64,000 nucleotides of DNA from Halicephalobus mephisto (Eukaryota > Nematoda > Chromadorea > Rhabditida > Panagrolaimidae): NCBI GenBank assembly GCA_009193035.1, contig SWDT01000001.1:682001-746000 (forward strand), read 5' to 3'. The position numbers and the translations under genes are program-made. Within the stretch, counting starts at the first letter, position 1; each line of letters opens with the position of its first letter. Shown one piece after another: positions 22,532 through 32,267 of this stretch. A model generated the notes under the pieces. The model did no database searches. It saw nothing but the letters and a program-made list of their open reading frames with translations, and was not told where the DNA came from.

Positions 22532-24294
22532 ATGGAACCATCCACAAGTCCCATTGCTTTGACTATTGCTGACAGTCTGGCTGAAGCTGCTGCTATCCGT
22601 GCTGCCGCTAGAAACAATGTCCCGGTCGCGGACCCCAAAGGATTGAGCCCTATGGGTTTTCTGGATCATCTGAAGTTGGATTTCCCGATCGGACCTCCTC
22701 CACCTACTCTGAGTCCGTATTTCCCGATTTTCCCTCCAGAATTGACCAGGTTTCTGTCGGATCCACCAAAGTACTTCAAAGATCCCAACGGTACAATTGC
22801 TAATTACCGACATCCGGATATCCCCGTCCTCGGGACACAAGGAAACAGCAATTTCGAAAACAACTCAAGTTCGATTTTCGGAAGTCCAACTACTGCCGCA
22901 AATTTTCGGCTTGGATTCGCTCCTTGGTATGTTTTATTTTCTTGTTTTTTATATTTTTTATTTTCAGGGATCATTCAAGTTTAACTAACCACTTGATGAC
23001 CAAGTCCCCTGATGTTGATTCACCAAGGAATCCAACAGAAACAACTCCTCAAGAGGTCAATAACACCTCAAATTTGTTCTGTTCTTCGATGCCGGCTCTT
23101 AATATGCAACCTAGTAGTCCAACAGCTTTTGGAGGACCTGGAATTTCGAACTTGATGATGTCCGGGATGCCTTTAAGTCCTTTTATGCATCCGTTGTTGG
23201 GTACACCAACGATGTTACCTTCTGGATTGACTTCTAGTCCCGTCTCACCGGACGAAGCCAAGGAATGCGTCGTTTGTGGGGATAAAGCTTCTGGATATAC
23301 TTATCAGGTCATTTGCTGCAATGCCTGCAAAGTAAGTTTGTTTTTATGATCAATTCTAGACAGAAAAATAGTAACTTTTTCGATGATGAAATCAACTGTG
23401 ATGACATGGATTTGTTAACAGAGGAAAATCGCTTTTTTGGTTGATGTTATACTTTTCAGGGGTTCTTTCGCCGGACGATTCAGAGAAACATTGCCCTTGT
23501 TTGCCAGAAAGACAATAATTGCTCCATTAATAAGAACAACAGAAGTAACTGTCCGGCTTGTCGATTCCGGAAATGTATCCTCATGGGAATGAGTGATGAA
23601 ATTTTCAAAACTAACAAGTCTGCGAAACAGGAACTAGTTGACGAAGATGATTCTGAAGGCGTCGACAGTTGTGCTAATGTGGACGAAGAAGAACTTGTCA
23701 AAAGGTGTGCCAAACTTGCTGACGCAGTGTCGTTCTCCTTCGAACAGCACTTTGGTTCTTTCAGAGTATATCTCGCTGAAGATTCCATTGCCCCCATTCT
23801 CAGGATATCGTCCGTCGATGAACTTAGAAGTACCGTGAAGAGTTTCATCGGAACTATATCGGAAAATGCGAAATTCACAGAAAAAGAGAAAACCGACTTG
23901 GCTGATTATGGAATGAGGGCTTTTACTGTAAGTTGGTAATTCCGGTAGTCCCATATTCATCTGGATTTAGGCTCTTGTGTGTTCTCTATTCCAACAGACC
24001 AAACCGTCTTTGTCGAACCTACCGCTGTTTAAGCTTCTTCCCCGGACCCCGAGGGACCTTGATCTCCTTGCCAAATTCAACTTCAAAGAAATCACCGACG
24101 ATGAAATTGCTGTCATGTGTGCCAGTTCTCTCATCCAATCCTCGATGCTTGGACTCGGTAATCACAAAGTCATTGATATCTTCAGTCGTCAACTTGCCCG
24201 CTGTCTTTATTACAGGTTGAAAGAAAGAATCGGCGACAAATGCATGGAAACGCTTAATATTTTTTCTGGATGTCTTTGCAAGTTATACCAGTAA
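22532..24294 (+). CDS. nuclear hormone receptor, orphan
   Basis: Four exons (22532-22926, 22968-23331, 23460-23927, 23971-24294) join in phase to 516 aa. A long Pro/Ser-rich A/B region precedes a C4 zinc-finger DNA-binding domain at ~231-298: CVVCGDKASGYTYQVICC, P-box CNACKGFFRR, second finger ending CRFRKCILMGM. A weakly conserved ligand-binding region (~320-516) follows. The P-box CNACK differs from the usual CEGCK/CDGCK and fits divergent nematode receptors; I cannot assign a subfamily. Start choice: the first ATG (22532) lies 24 nt after TTTATTTCAG. The frame stays open back to that acceptor, so an upstream coding exon is possible. A 121-bp tandem repeat lies just upstream. Confidence 0.85.
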
Positions 24295-24659
24295 AAAGTT
24301 CCAAGTTTTATTTCGGATAATTATTCAATCAAGTTGTAAAGTTTATCACGGAAGATGGAATGGACTTCTGGATTTCAGTGTTTGCAGTGCTGAAGAATGA
24401 AATCTTGTTAGAAAACTGCTAAAGTTAGTTATCTTTTTACATTAGAAATCGTATTTCTATTAAATAGTTTTTAGTAGTAATTAACTGAATATTACGGTAT
24501 TATGATTCGATAAAAGTTGAAATTGTTGAACTATATAATCAATGAAATCGGTGAATGTAATTCAAAAAAATAAAATTAAAATAAACAAGTCGAAATTTGA
24601 GCGGTGGTTTTTCCATAAAAGACAAGTTTTCCCAAATGGCGTTGTTTTGTCGTGGTAAG

Positions 24660-24990
24660 CAAAGGAATTCCCAGCACGAAAATCCCTGAATTTCAGGGAC
24701 TCAACTGCGCGCCAATTTCGTGAACACAGACGCCAGAAGAGCTGTGCGACGGTTGCTCCTCAACGATATTTCCTCTCTTATTTCGCAAGGTTCATCTTAT
24801 TTCTTCCGTTTTTATATTAATTTTTTTGTAATTCGATTAACTTGACATACCAGTTAAGTAGAAAAATTGGTTTAAGAGGAAGAATTCCGAAACCAGTGCG
24901 AATTGAGGGGGAGGAAGTACTGCTGGAGAGCAACTGTCGTACAGCCCACCAGAAGCCAGAGAGGGCTGGATTAGTAGTTATCGTTGTTTT
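24660..24990. repeat. dispersed repeat shared with the RING-gene intron
   Basis: Shares ordered blocks with 10640-11110: a GTGCGAC block, a TTTCCTCTCTTATTTCG-like block, TTGTAATTCGATTAACTTGA-like sequence, CAGTTAAGTAGAAAAATTGG, and GAATTCCGAAACCAGTGCGA followed by GAGGGGGAGGAA. The order and spacing of the blocks are the same, so these are diverged copies of one family. No ORF or terminal repeat was identified. Confidence 0.6.
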
Positions 24991-25232
24991 GTATTGCTTG
25001 TTATGAAGAATAAAATGGGGAATTACCACTGGTGTGAAACCAGACGATTAAAGGAACATTTCAGATTCCTTTACATGGATATATTGATATGATATTTAAG
25101 AAACTACGTCAGCTTTAGAGTTTTCGTAGATTTCGAAAAGTTTAGGGAAATAATAATTTTCATTATATTAAGAGTTTTCAATCAAGAAAGTAGCTTGGAA
25201 ACTTCAAAGTTCTTTAATCGCGTTTATTCAAT

Positions 25233-25556
25233 ACAGGTGTTCTGCAATCGCACCTGAGCGTAATCAACACATAAGAACCTCTGAAGATGTTCTTCATATA
25301 TTGGATTCTGACTGAGCGCAATTGATGGTAAAAGATAATCTAGTGGAAGTTGATTGTAATTGAGCTTGATCAATGTGCTTATGCCTTCTTAAGTGAAGGA
25401 AAGCATGGTCTAAACACATTGTATTCAATTACAGTCGACCTTCTTTGGATTGCGATCCTGCCATCGATTGCACTTGGTCAGAATCCAATATATGAGGAAT
25501 ATCCTCAGAGGTTCTTACGCGTTGATTAGGCTCAGGTGCGATTGCAGAACACCTGT
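25233..25556. mobile_element. foldback (palindromic) MITE-like element
   Basis: The two halves are inverted copies. The outer 26 bases (25233-25258, starting ACAGGTGTTCTGCAATCG) are perfectly complementary to 25531-25556. Homology continues inward through CATATATTGGATTCTGAC blocks to a centre near 25395. It has no coding capacity. Foldback structure of this size is typical of non-autonomous DNA transposons; family and target-site duplication were not identified. Confidence 0.8.
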
Positions 25557-25638
25557 GAAAGATCAGCTTTGGTGAATTTTTAGGGTAACAAAAAACCTTA
25601 AGAATGATCCAACTGTATGCTTACGTGGATATATTGTA

Positions 25639-25815
25639 CAGTAGAACTTCGATATAAGATACCCCTTTGGGACCGGCTAAAGCGTATCTTATAACAAAGG
25701 ATATGTTATAGAGGGGGTTAATTTGAAGGCAGACTAACTAAACACACTCACTCAGACCGTATGCTATAACAAGAGATATGTTGTAGTAAGGGTATTTTAT
25801 ATCCGAGTTCTACTG
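25639..25815. mobile_element. pogo/Tigger-like MITE with TA target duplication
   Basis: A 177-bp element with terminal inverted repeats. The left end is CAGTAGAACTTCGATATAAG; the right end is the complement of CAGTAGAACTCGGATATAAA. It is bounded by TA at 25637-25638 and 25816-25817. CAGTAGAAC(C/T)TCG ends next to a TA duplication are known for pogo/Tigger members of the Tc1-mariner superfamily. No transposase is present, so it is non-autonomous. Confidence 0.82.
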
Positions 25816-26220
25816 TAGTAAAGAATTAATTATTTTCCTAATTTATCTCTAAAGTACTGTTAAATATAGTAAAATTGTAACCAACGGGTCTAGATAACGA
25901 AATTAGAATAACACTAAATCGTCGGATTTTTGATTTTACTTCGAATTCCTTAAAATTTCAACAAAATTATACTTTTTTGTTACTAGCTAAACTAATTCAA
26001 TTTTTTAAAATTAATATTTGGAAGATTTAGAGTGAAATATTTGAAGATTTTTAAGAATAAAGATAAAAATGCCGAAAATATTGGCATTTGGAGAGGGTGT
26101 GGTACGCAGGCTGCGGGTTGTGACGAAATCGTGCGCTGGTTTTCTGATTTTTCTTATTCTTATCGATGTTTCTTTCAGGTGCTTAATTGTCGATCACTTT
26201 TATTCTTATGATTCTGCACA

Positions 26221-28257
26221 ATGTCCCATTTCTCGAAAGCCATTCTGCAAGATTATATTCAAGATGGATTCATGGTGGAAGATCAGACTGGATTGTGCCG
26301 TAGAGTGTTCCCTCAGCCCATTCCGATTTGTCGATCTGGCGGGATTCCTATTCCCCGCACTGTTAGAGAAGAGTATCATTTCTATTCAGGATCGCCTGAA
26401 TTCGAAATCGATATAAGATTCGGAAAGAACCACACGATCTCCAATCCACAGGTCAAGGGACTGAACAAATGTACGAACAGTGAGCCAGCGAGAGTTGCTG
26501 AAGCCAAGCCTATCTCTACTCAATGTCAGGAAAACGCCAAGCAAGAAGTTGAAGCTAAAAAGAAGCGAGATGACAGGTGAGTTTCGGTTGATTTTTATTT
26601 TTCATATATGAATTTTCAGATTGCCACGCAAGCGTATCAAGCGGTATTTTGACAACTATGCCAGATACAGCTACGGCCATGATAAGAGTAAAGGCAAGCA
26701 TTTCCGAGTATTGATCACCTTCATGGAAAATGAAGACGGCGGGAAACTTATTCTCGATGCTTACATTACTGAAGATGCCAAAATGGCCGAGCTGATCGGA
26801 CTTTGCTGTCACTTGTTGGAGATGGATGACATTGAACCTCCTTTCCGTAGTATCAAGGATTATGTATTATATCTTGCCGAGGATGGGAAAGCAGACATGG
26901 ACTTCCCCAGACTGTCCCCCTACACCGGTATCGAGCAGTGTTGTTTTGATTCGCTTGCTTTGGTGAAGAAGTGCGAGGTTCCAGATGACCAGAAGATCAC
27001 TGTTATGGTTTACTTCATCAATGGATTGACTTATGAGATTGAAATCGAAAGTCAGGACACTCCATTGGAAGTGATTCGTGATGAAGCAATGCAGAGGAAG
27101 GCGATTGACGATCCAGAAATCGAGAATCCGCTGTTTCGTTTCCGTAAGTTTGATCACCACTGTTCCTTGATTACTTCTGCCTTTTAGCCAAAGAATTCAT
27201 TTTCGAATTGGCTAACAAGCCAGATGAAGTTGTCAATTTGCAGTTGACTGTAGCTCAAGTTGGATGTTTTGAGTTTGTCGCTCTGAGAAAGAACAGTGCT
27301 AGAGGTACCTTCGTGCCGCCTCCAAAGCCCGTCAACAGTATTGCTTCTCAACCCTTCAAACAATCATCTGTGACTTCTCCTATGGTTCCAGAATCGGCGG
27401 ATTCTAAACAATCTGGAGACTTTGTCTTCCCTACATCAATCACTCATGAAGAATTTGCGGTGGATAGGATCCATAAACTTCGTCCAAAGTGGTCTGCTAC
27501 TTTGTGTAAGTCACTATTCTATTTGCAACATCCTGTAATTGCTATTTAGCTTTCCATCCGGATGCCATTGAAGTTACTCCAGTGAACATTGAGCGACGTC
27601 GGAACATCATGGGACAATCTACCCCGAAATTGACTTTCCTTGATTACGATGCCATAGCCAGTGTCTATCTCGGGAATGATAAGATCAACGGGAAACGGCA
27701 AATCAAAATAATCTGGATATGGGTTCCTAAGGAAAGAATGAGTGAGTTCTATACGGTTTTGAAGGAAGTCAATTCCAAGTCCACCCCTGAATCTCGCTCT
27801 TCTGTCTCCTCTTTTCAAGCTCCTACGGATAGAGGAGAACGTCGGAACTCGGCTGAGTCTTTCACTTCCTTGGAAGTTTCCGCTAAGAGGATCAATATGA
27901 ATTCTCTTCTCGATGGGACTAGATGGAAAACCCTCATTCTTGAAACCAAGGAGGATGATGCTTGGAATATCGTCACCAAGGTTAGCTCTGGTTTTGCAAA
28001 AGTCAACTGATAATCTTTTTCAGTTAAACGCTATTCTGGATAACCATCATTCTTACATTCGTCATCTCTATGAACATTCTCGAAATGGTTCCCGTGGTCC
28101 TTATGAATCTGCAGTCAAGATTGATAAGCAACTTAAAAAGACTTCCACCATTGGCTCCATTCCATCGACTCCGTTGACTCCAACAGGAAAACCTCGAAGG
28201 AAGTTCAACATCAATCCAGTGCCTCGCTTCACTCGTATGCTGAGTAAACAGGAATAG
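26221..28257 (+). CDS. sinh-1: SIN1/MAPKAP1, TORC2 subunit
   Basis: SIN1 is an essential subunit of TOR complex 2 that presents AKT/SGK substrates to the kinase. Five exons (26221-26576, 26620-27143, 27188-27505, 27550-27980, 28024-28257) join in phase to 620 aa; human SIN1 is 522 aa. Seen: an N-terminal QDYIQDGFMVEDQTGLC segment that aligns with the conserved SIN1 N-terminus; a basic linker; the CRIM domain (~125-260) with YVLYLAEDGKADMDFPRL and FDSLALVKK; a ubiquitin-like RBD-type region after it; and a C-terminal PH-like region (~420-590) with LTFLDYDAIASVYLG and WNIVTKLN. The tail carries SIPSTPLTPTGKPRRK, a possible phosphosite cluster. AATAAA is at ~28297. TTTCAG lies about 40 nt upstream of the start. 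Confidence 0.92.
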
Positions 28258-29123
28258 CTTTCATATCGTCCAAAACTCGGGTGTTTTATCGTTCAATAAA
28301 TTGTTTTTGTTGTTTTGAAGTTTTTGTTAAAGTCTACTTTGTAATTGCAAAAATGCAGGAAAATTTCAAGAATTGACCGTAGTTTTGTCTGGATTCCAGG
28401 TCTAGAACCTGGAGAGGATGGAATATCGTTCGAATTTTTATCTTAGTCTTCCTAGATTCTGGTAACTGAGAAGGTTGCTTTGTGGTGGAATGAAGAAGAA
28501 ACTCACCATGAAATTCCCGATAATCATGGTGAAGTTCTTCATTGACATTGTTAGTTTTGATACGAATTCTCATCTGTCCAAATTCAACATAAACTATGAT
28601 TAAAATGTTTAAATTTCATATTAAAAACGTTTTTATTGAAAGATGAATTTTTTCTAAAAAGTACTATATCAGTTGAATTCTAAAATGAAACCTAAGTTAC
28701 ATTTTTGAATCTACTGTAGATACTTCTTTTGTAAATTTTAAAATACCGGATCCAAAAAACATTTATGAAATTTAAAAGATCGGATTTCGAAACTGATAGG
28801 AAACTGAAAAACTGGATTGGTACCTAAAGCTCGCGATTCCAGATAGAAAAATGAAATCAATTCTTAAAAATCACACAATATTCACGATTTTAATTTTTTC
28901 TTTCTAAATGGATTCGAAGCAATACCGTACATGAAAGTGGAATTTCAGACTTCTGAACCCGAGAATTGATCAACGAGTAAAGTTTGGGAATTGGGTCTTG
29001 CACGGAAAAATTTTCGCTGCTTATTCCTGTTTTTCTCGACGAGTTCGTTTTCCTCTTCGCTTCCGTTTGTTCCTAGTTTTTGCTTTGTTATCTCCATTGT
29101 ATTTCATTCTAATTTCAGTAATA
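28258..29123. other. intergenic region between SIN1 and mtSSB
   Basis: The 3' UTR and poly(A) site of SIN1, then AT-rich sequence. A 79-codon - strand frame (28334-28573) has no support. AATTTCAG at 29111-29118 is a trans-splice acceptor only five bases before the mtSSB start. Confidence 0.45.
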
Positions 29124-29744
29124 ATGTTCCGCTCTTGCACCTCTCTTATTCTGCCGTCGATCTCACGTGCTTCTGCCGTCCGTAACTTCCGTCCTACTTC
29201 TGTTCGTTTGGAGAACGACCGCCCAGAGCAGAAGGATGTCGACCGTCTCTTCACGGCTGATTCCCAATCAAGACGTCGTAATGCCATAAGGTATGGTGTC
29301 TTTCTGCACCTAGTTTTGATATATGAAACAACTTTCAGCATCAATCGCGTTGAACTCATTGGTGGTGTTGCTGATCAACCCGTTGCCCGTGTTTCTCGTA
29401 ATGGAGCTGAATATGTTACTTTTGGTCTCTTTACCAACGTTGATTTCAAGAAATCTGACGGTAGTATGGGAGAGCATGTCGAGCTCCACAGCATTCATGC
29501 TTTTGGAGGACAAGCAAATTTCGTTAAGAACAACGTTGCTAGAGGTTTGTAGTTTGTCTCTTGACATGAGTAACTCTTGCTTTTAGGAAGCCGTGTTTTT
29601 GTTGTTGGCCGTCTCCACTATGAAGGTGGACAAATTCGTCCTGATGGAAGTCGTAGTACTCGCGTTGCTTCTGTTACTGCTGATTCTATCGTTCCTCTCA
29701 GTCGTCGTCAGCAAAATGCCGAGTCCCAATCCAAAACTGAATGA
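29124..29744 (+). CDS. mtss-1: mitochondrial single-stranded DNA-binding protein
   Basis: It coats single-stranded mtDNA at the replication fork and stimulates the TWINKLE helicase and polymerase gamma. Three exons (29124-29290, 29339-29544, 29587-29744) join in phase to 176 aa. Seen: an N-terminal Arg/Ser-rich mitochondrial presequence, then an SSB OB-fold starting INRVELIGGVADQPVARVS, with EYVTFGLFTN, HSIHAFGGQANFVKNNVARG and VFVVGRLHYEGG in family order, and a short C-tail without an acidic tip. NIPSNAP follows 186 bp downstream on the same strand, with no AATAAA in between. Confidence 0.92.
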
Positions 29745-29929
29745 TTTTATTGTTCTAATTGATCTGTTAGGGATTGAAGTCTGTAGTTTCTTTGATCAGA
29801 GTCATTTGTTGTTACGTTGAACGAACTCTGAGTTTTTCAGTGATCGATAAGTGGTTCTCTAGCCATGGTTTATCTTTGTAGTACTTGTTTTTCCTTTTTT
29901 ACCTTTGACTTCTTTCAGGTACCGTCACG
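29745..29929 (+). promoter_or_regulatory. mtSSB-NIPSNAP intercistronic region
   Basis: A 185-bp gap between stop and start. It has no AATAAA, is T-rich, and ends in CTTTCAG (29912-29918) 12 bases before the NIPSNAP ATG. This fits an operon-internal spacer with trans-splicing of the downstream gene. Confidence 0.45.
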
Positions 29930-30956
29930 ATGCTGGTCACGCGTGCCTTGGTTTATCGCCCACTATTTCAGAGGTGAATTTGTTTCAGTCGATCCTGTGA
30001 TATTCACGGGCGTTTTCAGCTATTCATCCATCTGTGCTCGACCTGGGCTTGCCTTTTTCAGCACTTCAACTACTGAAGGGAGTCAGAACGACAAGAAAGC
30101 CCAACAAGGAGAGGGCGACAAGAAGTCTCAAGGATGGATATCTCGTTTCTTCTCTGGTCAGTATGATCCTAATAGCATTGACAAACAAAGCCATTCTTCC
30201 ATGCTCGCTGATTCCGAAGTTATATTTGAACTTCAGAGTATGTTTCTATTGATCTACTTCTGTTTATAGACCTTGAATACTTGTAGCTCATGATGTTCGT
30301 AATGGTGAGCGCGACAAGTACCTTGAGAGATTTCAACAATACACGAAAGAAGTTAACAAAGCAACTCCTGGATATGAATTGGTTGGGTCCTGGAATGTCG
30401 TCTTTGGAAATCCCGACCAATCAATTCATCTTTGGAGATATGATAATGGATACTCGGATGTCGATCGGTTTGCTAAGAACTTTGAGATCTCATTGATAGG
30501 AACCATTTCAGACACATTAAAGCCCTTGTTTCTAATTCTTCCGTACGAGCTGCGGAGAAGGATATTGCCAGTATGTGTGGTCGTCGTCGTACAGTCCTCA
30601 TGAAATCCTTCAGCTATTGGGGAGAACCTAAGCCTCGTGCTCCTTCACACGTCTATGACCTTCGTAGCTACGTCTTGAAGCCAGGATCAATGATTGAGTG
30701 GGGTAATGCGTGGGCTAAGGGAATTGCTTATCGTAAGGAGCACAACCAGAATGTCGCTGGATTCTTTGCCCAAGTCGGGCAGTTGTATATGGTTTTCCAC
30801 ATTTGGGCTTATCCGGACATGGCTGCACGTCAAATGACTCGTCAGACAACCTGGTTGAAGCCTGGATGGGACACCACTGTTGCTTACACAGTTCCGCTGA
30901 TCAAAAAGATGCAGTCCAAGATATTGGTGCCAAATGAGTTCTCCCATCTTCGATGA
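29930..30956 (+). CDS. NIPSNAP family mitochondrial protein
   Basis: NIPSNAP1/2 are mitochondrial matrix proteins that can be exposed on damaged mitochondria as a mitophagy signal. Four exons (29930-29973, 30020-30237, 30287-30467, 30512-30956) join in phase to 295 aa (human 284). Seen: an N-terminal presequence (MLVTRALVYRPLF), SSMLADSEVIFELQTHDVR, and GYELVGSWNVVFGNPDQSIH; then a second ferredoxin-like repeat with YDLRSYVLKPGSMIEWGNAW, FFAQVGQLYMVFHIWAYPDM and the final VPLIKKMQSKILVPNEFSHL. Intron 3 must use a GTTTGC donor within DVDR to restore the family sequence. Co-orientation with mtSSB suggests shared expression of mitochondrial genes. Confidence 0.93.
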
Positions 30957-32267
30957 ACGACGTCGAGTATATTAGGTTATTTTGAGGCTACGAGGAAATT
31001 TTGTACCGGTCAACCAAGGGATAACTGGATTGTCCCATTGCCGTAGCTGACAAAGATTACTGTACTTTCTATATTGCACAAATTAGTCATTTTATCTTAA
31101 GAATTCTGGTTCTCAGAGGGAACATTTTATAAATTTATTCATAAGGCTTTAGGTATTCCTTGAGCACAAAACAAAAATCGTGGGAAATCTGCGTTCATCC
31201 GGATTTTGGGGTAGTATCGGCTCTTGAAGAGGATCAAGACTCCAATACTCGAGGGTGCAGAACCGAAGCAAAAATTTATGAAAGCGACAAAAGCATTTTA
31301 TAAAAGGCACGTTCTTGACAGTTTTTGTATAAATGCAAAAATCAAAGGTGAGCAAAGATTATGGTCAAACACCAGTGTAAACTACTAAGAACCGAATGTA
31401 CCGGCAAGTGAGAATATGATGAATTGACTTCTCACACGCTAGTAGATGAGCATACAAAAATAGAAATTTGAGAGATTTCAAAAATGAATAAACTGTTGGT
31501 TTGTTATATTAGGAAGCTGGAACCATGAATGCGATAAATTCATCACACAGCATAAGCAAAACTGCTATCAGAGAGCTTTGAAACTGGATTGTTGAGCAAA
31601 ATAGACAAAAAGAGGCCGCCAATTATAAGTAGTATAGCACAATTATTCAAATGGTCATCTTAATGCTGGACTTCTCTTTTGAAACTGTATTCTTGCGACC
31701 CTTCCCTGTAAATGGCAGTTGAATGAAGTTCGGAGATTAGTGTTCCTGATTCGTCATAGTCGGATAGATCTTTCAATACTAAATACAATCATAAAACATT
31801 GCTGGAGATTACTTCGTAATTGGGTCTACAAAATCTATAATGGGAGAGTTGGTAGAATGAAACTACATTCGTTAGAGCGAGTAAGTTTTTTTATAACAAT
31901 TGCCATATGAATCATTCGCTTTCTTCAAATATGGAGTAGGATATGACAAATATTAGTAACTCAACATTATGTGCATTAGCCGTAGTTTTCCGAAATAAGG
32001 AAATCTGTCCGTACCATGTTGCGATATTGGTAAAGTTTGTCACATTTTACTCCATAATTGACTAAATTAAATGGTCTATATATCAGTTGATATACGAAAA
32101 GTTATTCGTTCTGATGCATATGATCTCATTTTAATACGTCTCTTACTAATTATAGATTTTTAGACCCAATTACGAAGTAATCTTCAGTAATGTTATATAT
32201 GATTGTATTGAATGCTAATAGATCTATCAAACTCTGATGAATTCGTAAACTAGAAAGAGCGAAATTC
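30957..32267. other. intergenic region with a foldback element
   Basis: 3' flanks of NIPSNAP (+) and the large - strand locus. It contains the inverted repeat at 31751-32246. Small frames such as 31719-31910 lie in the arms of this repeat and are not called. Confidence 0.45.
31751..32246. mobile_element. ~500-bp inverted-repeat (foldback) element
   Basis: The left arm (~31751-31850) and right arm (~32145-32246) are inverted copies, with a perfect 22-bp core at 31806-31827 and 32162-32183 (containing TTACTTCGTAATTGGGTC). Matching GATAGATC and CAATACTAAATACAATCAT-like blocks lie on the outer side. About 300 bp of less similar sequence lies between. It is likely a non-autonomous foldback transposon; exact termini are not defined. 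Confidence 0.65.

Larger units (their letters stand above)
24295..26220. other. repeat island between the NHR and SIN1 genes
   Basis: Holds a diverged copy of the RING-intron repeat (24660-24990), a 324-bp foldback element (25233-25556), a 177-bp TIR element (25639-25815) and AT-rich sequence. No gene is supported. TTTCAG at 26174-26179 is the likely trans-splice acceptor of the SIN1 gene. Confidence 0.55.
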
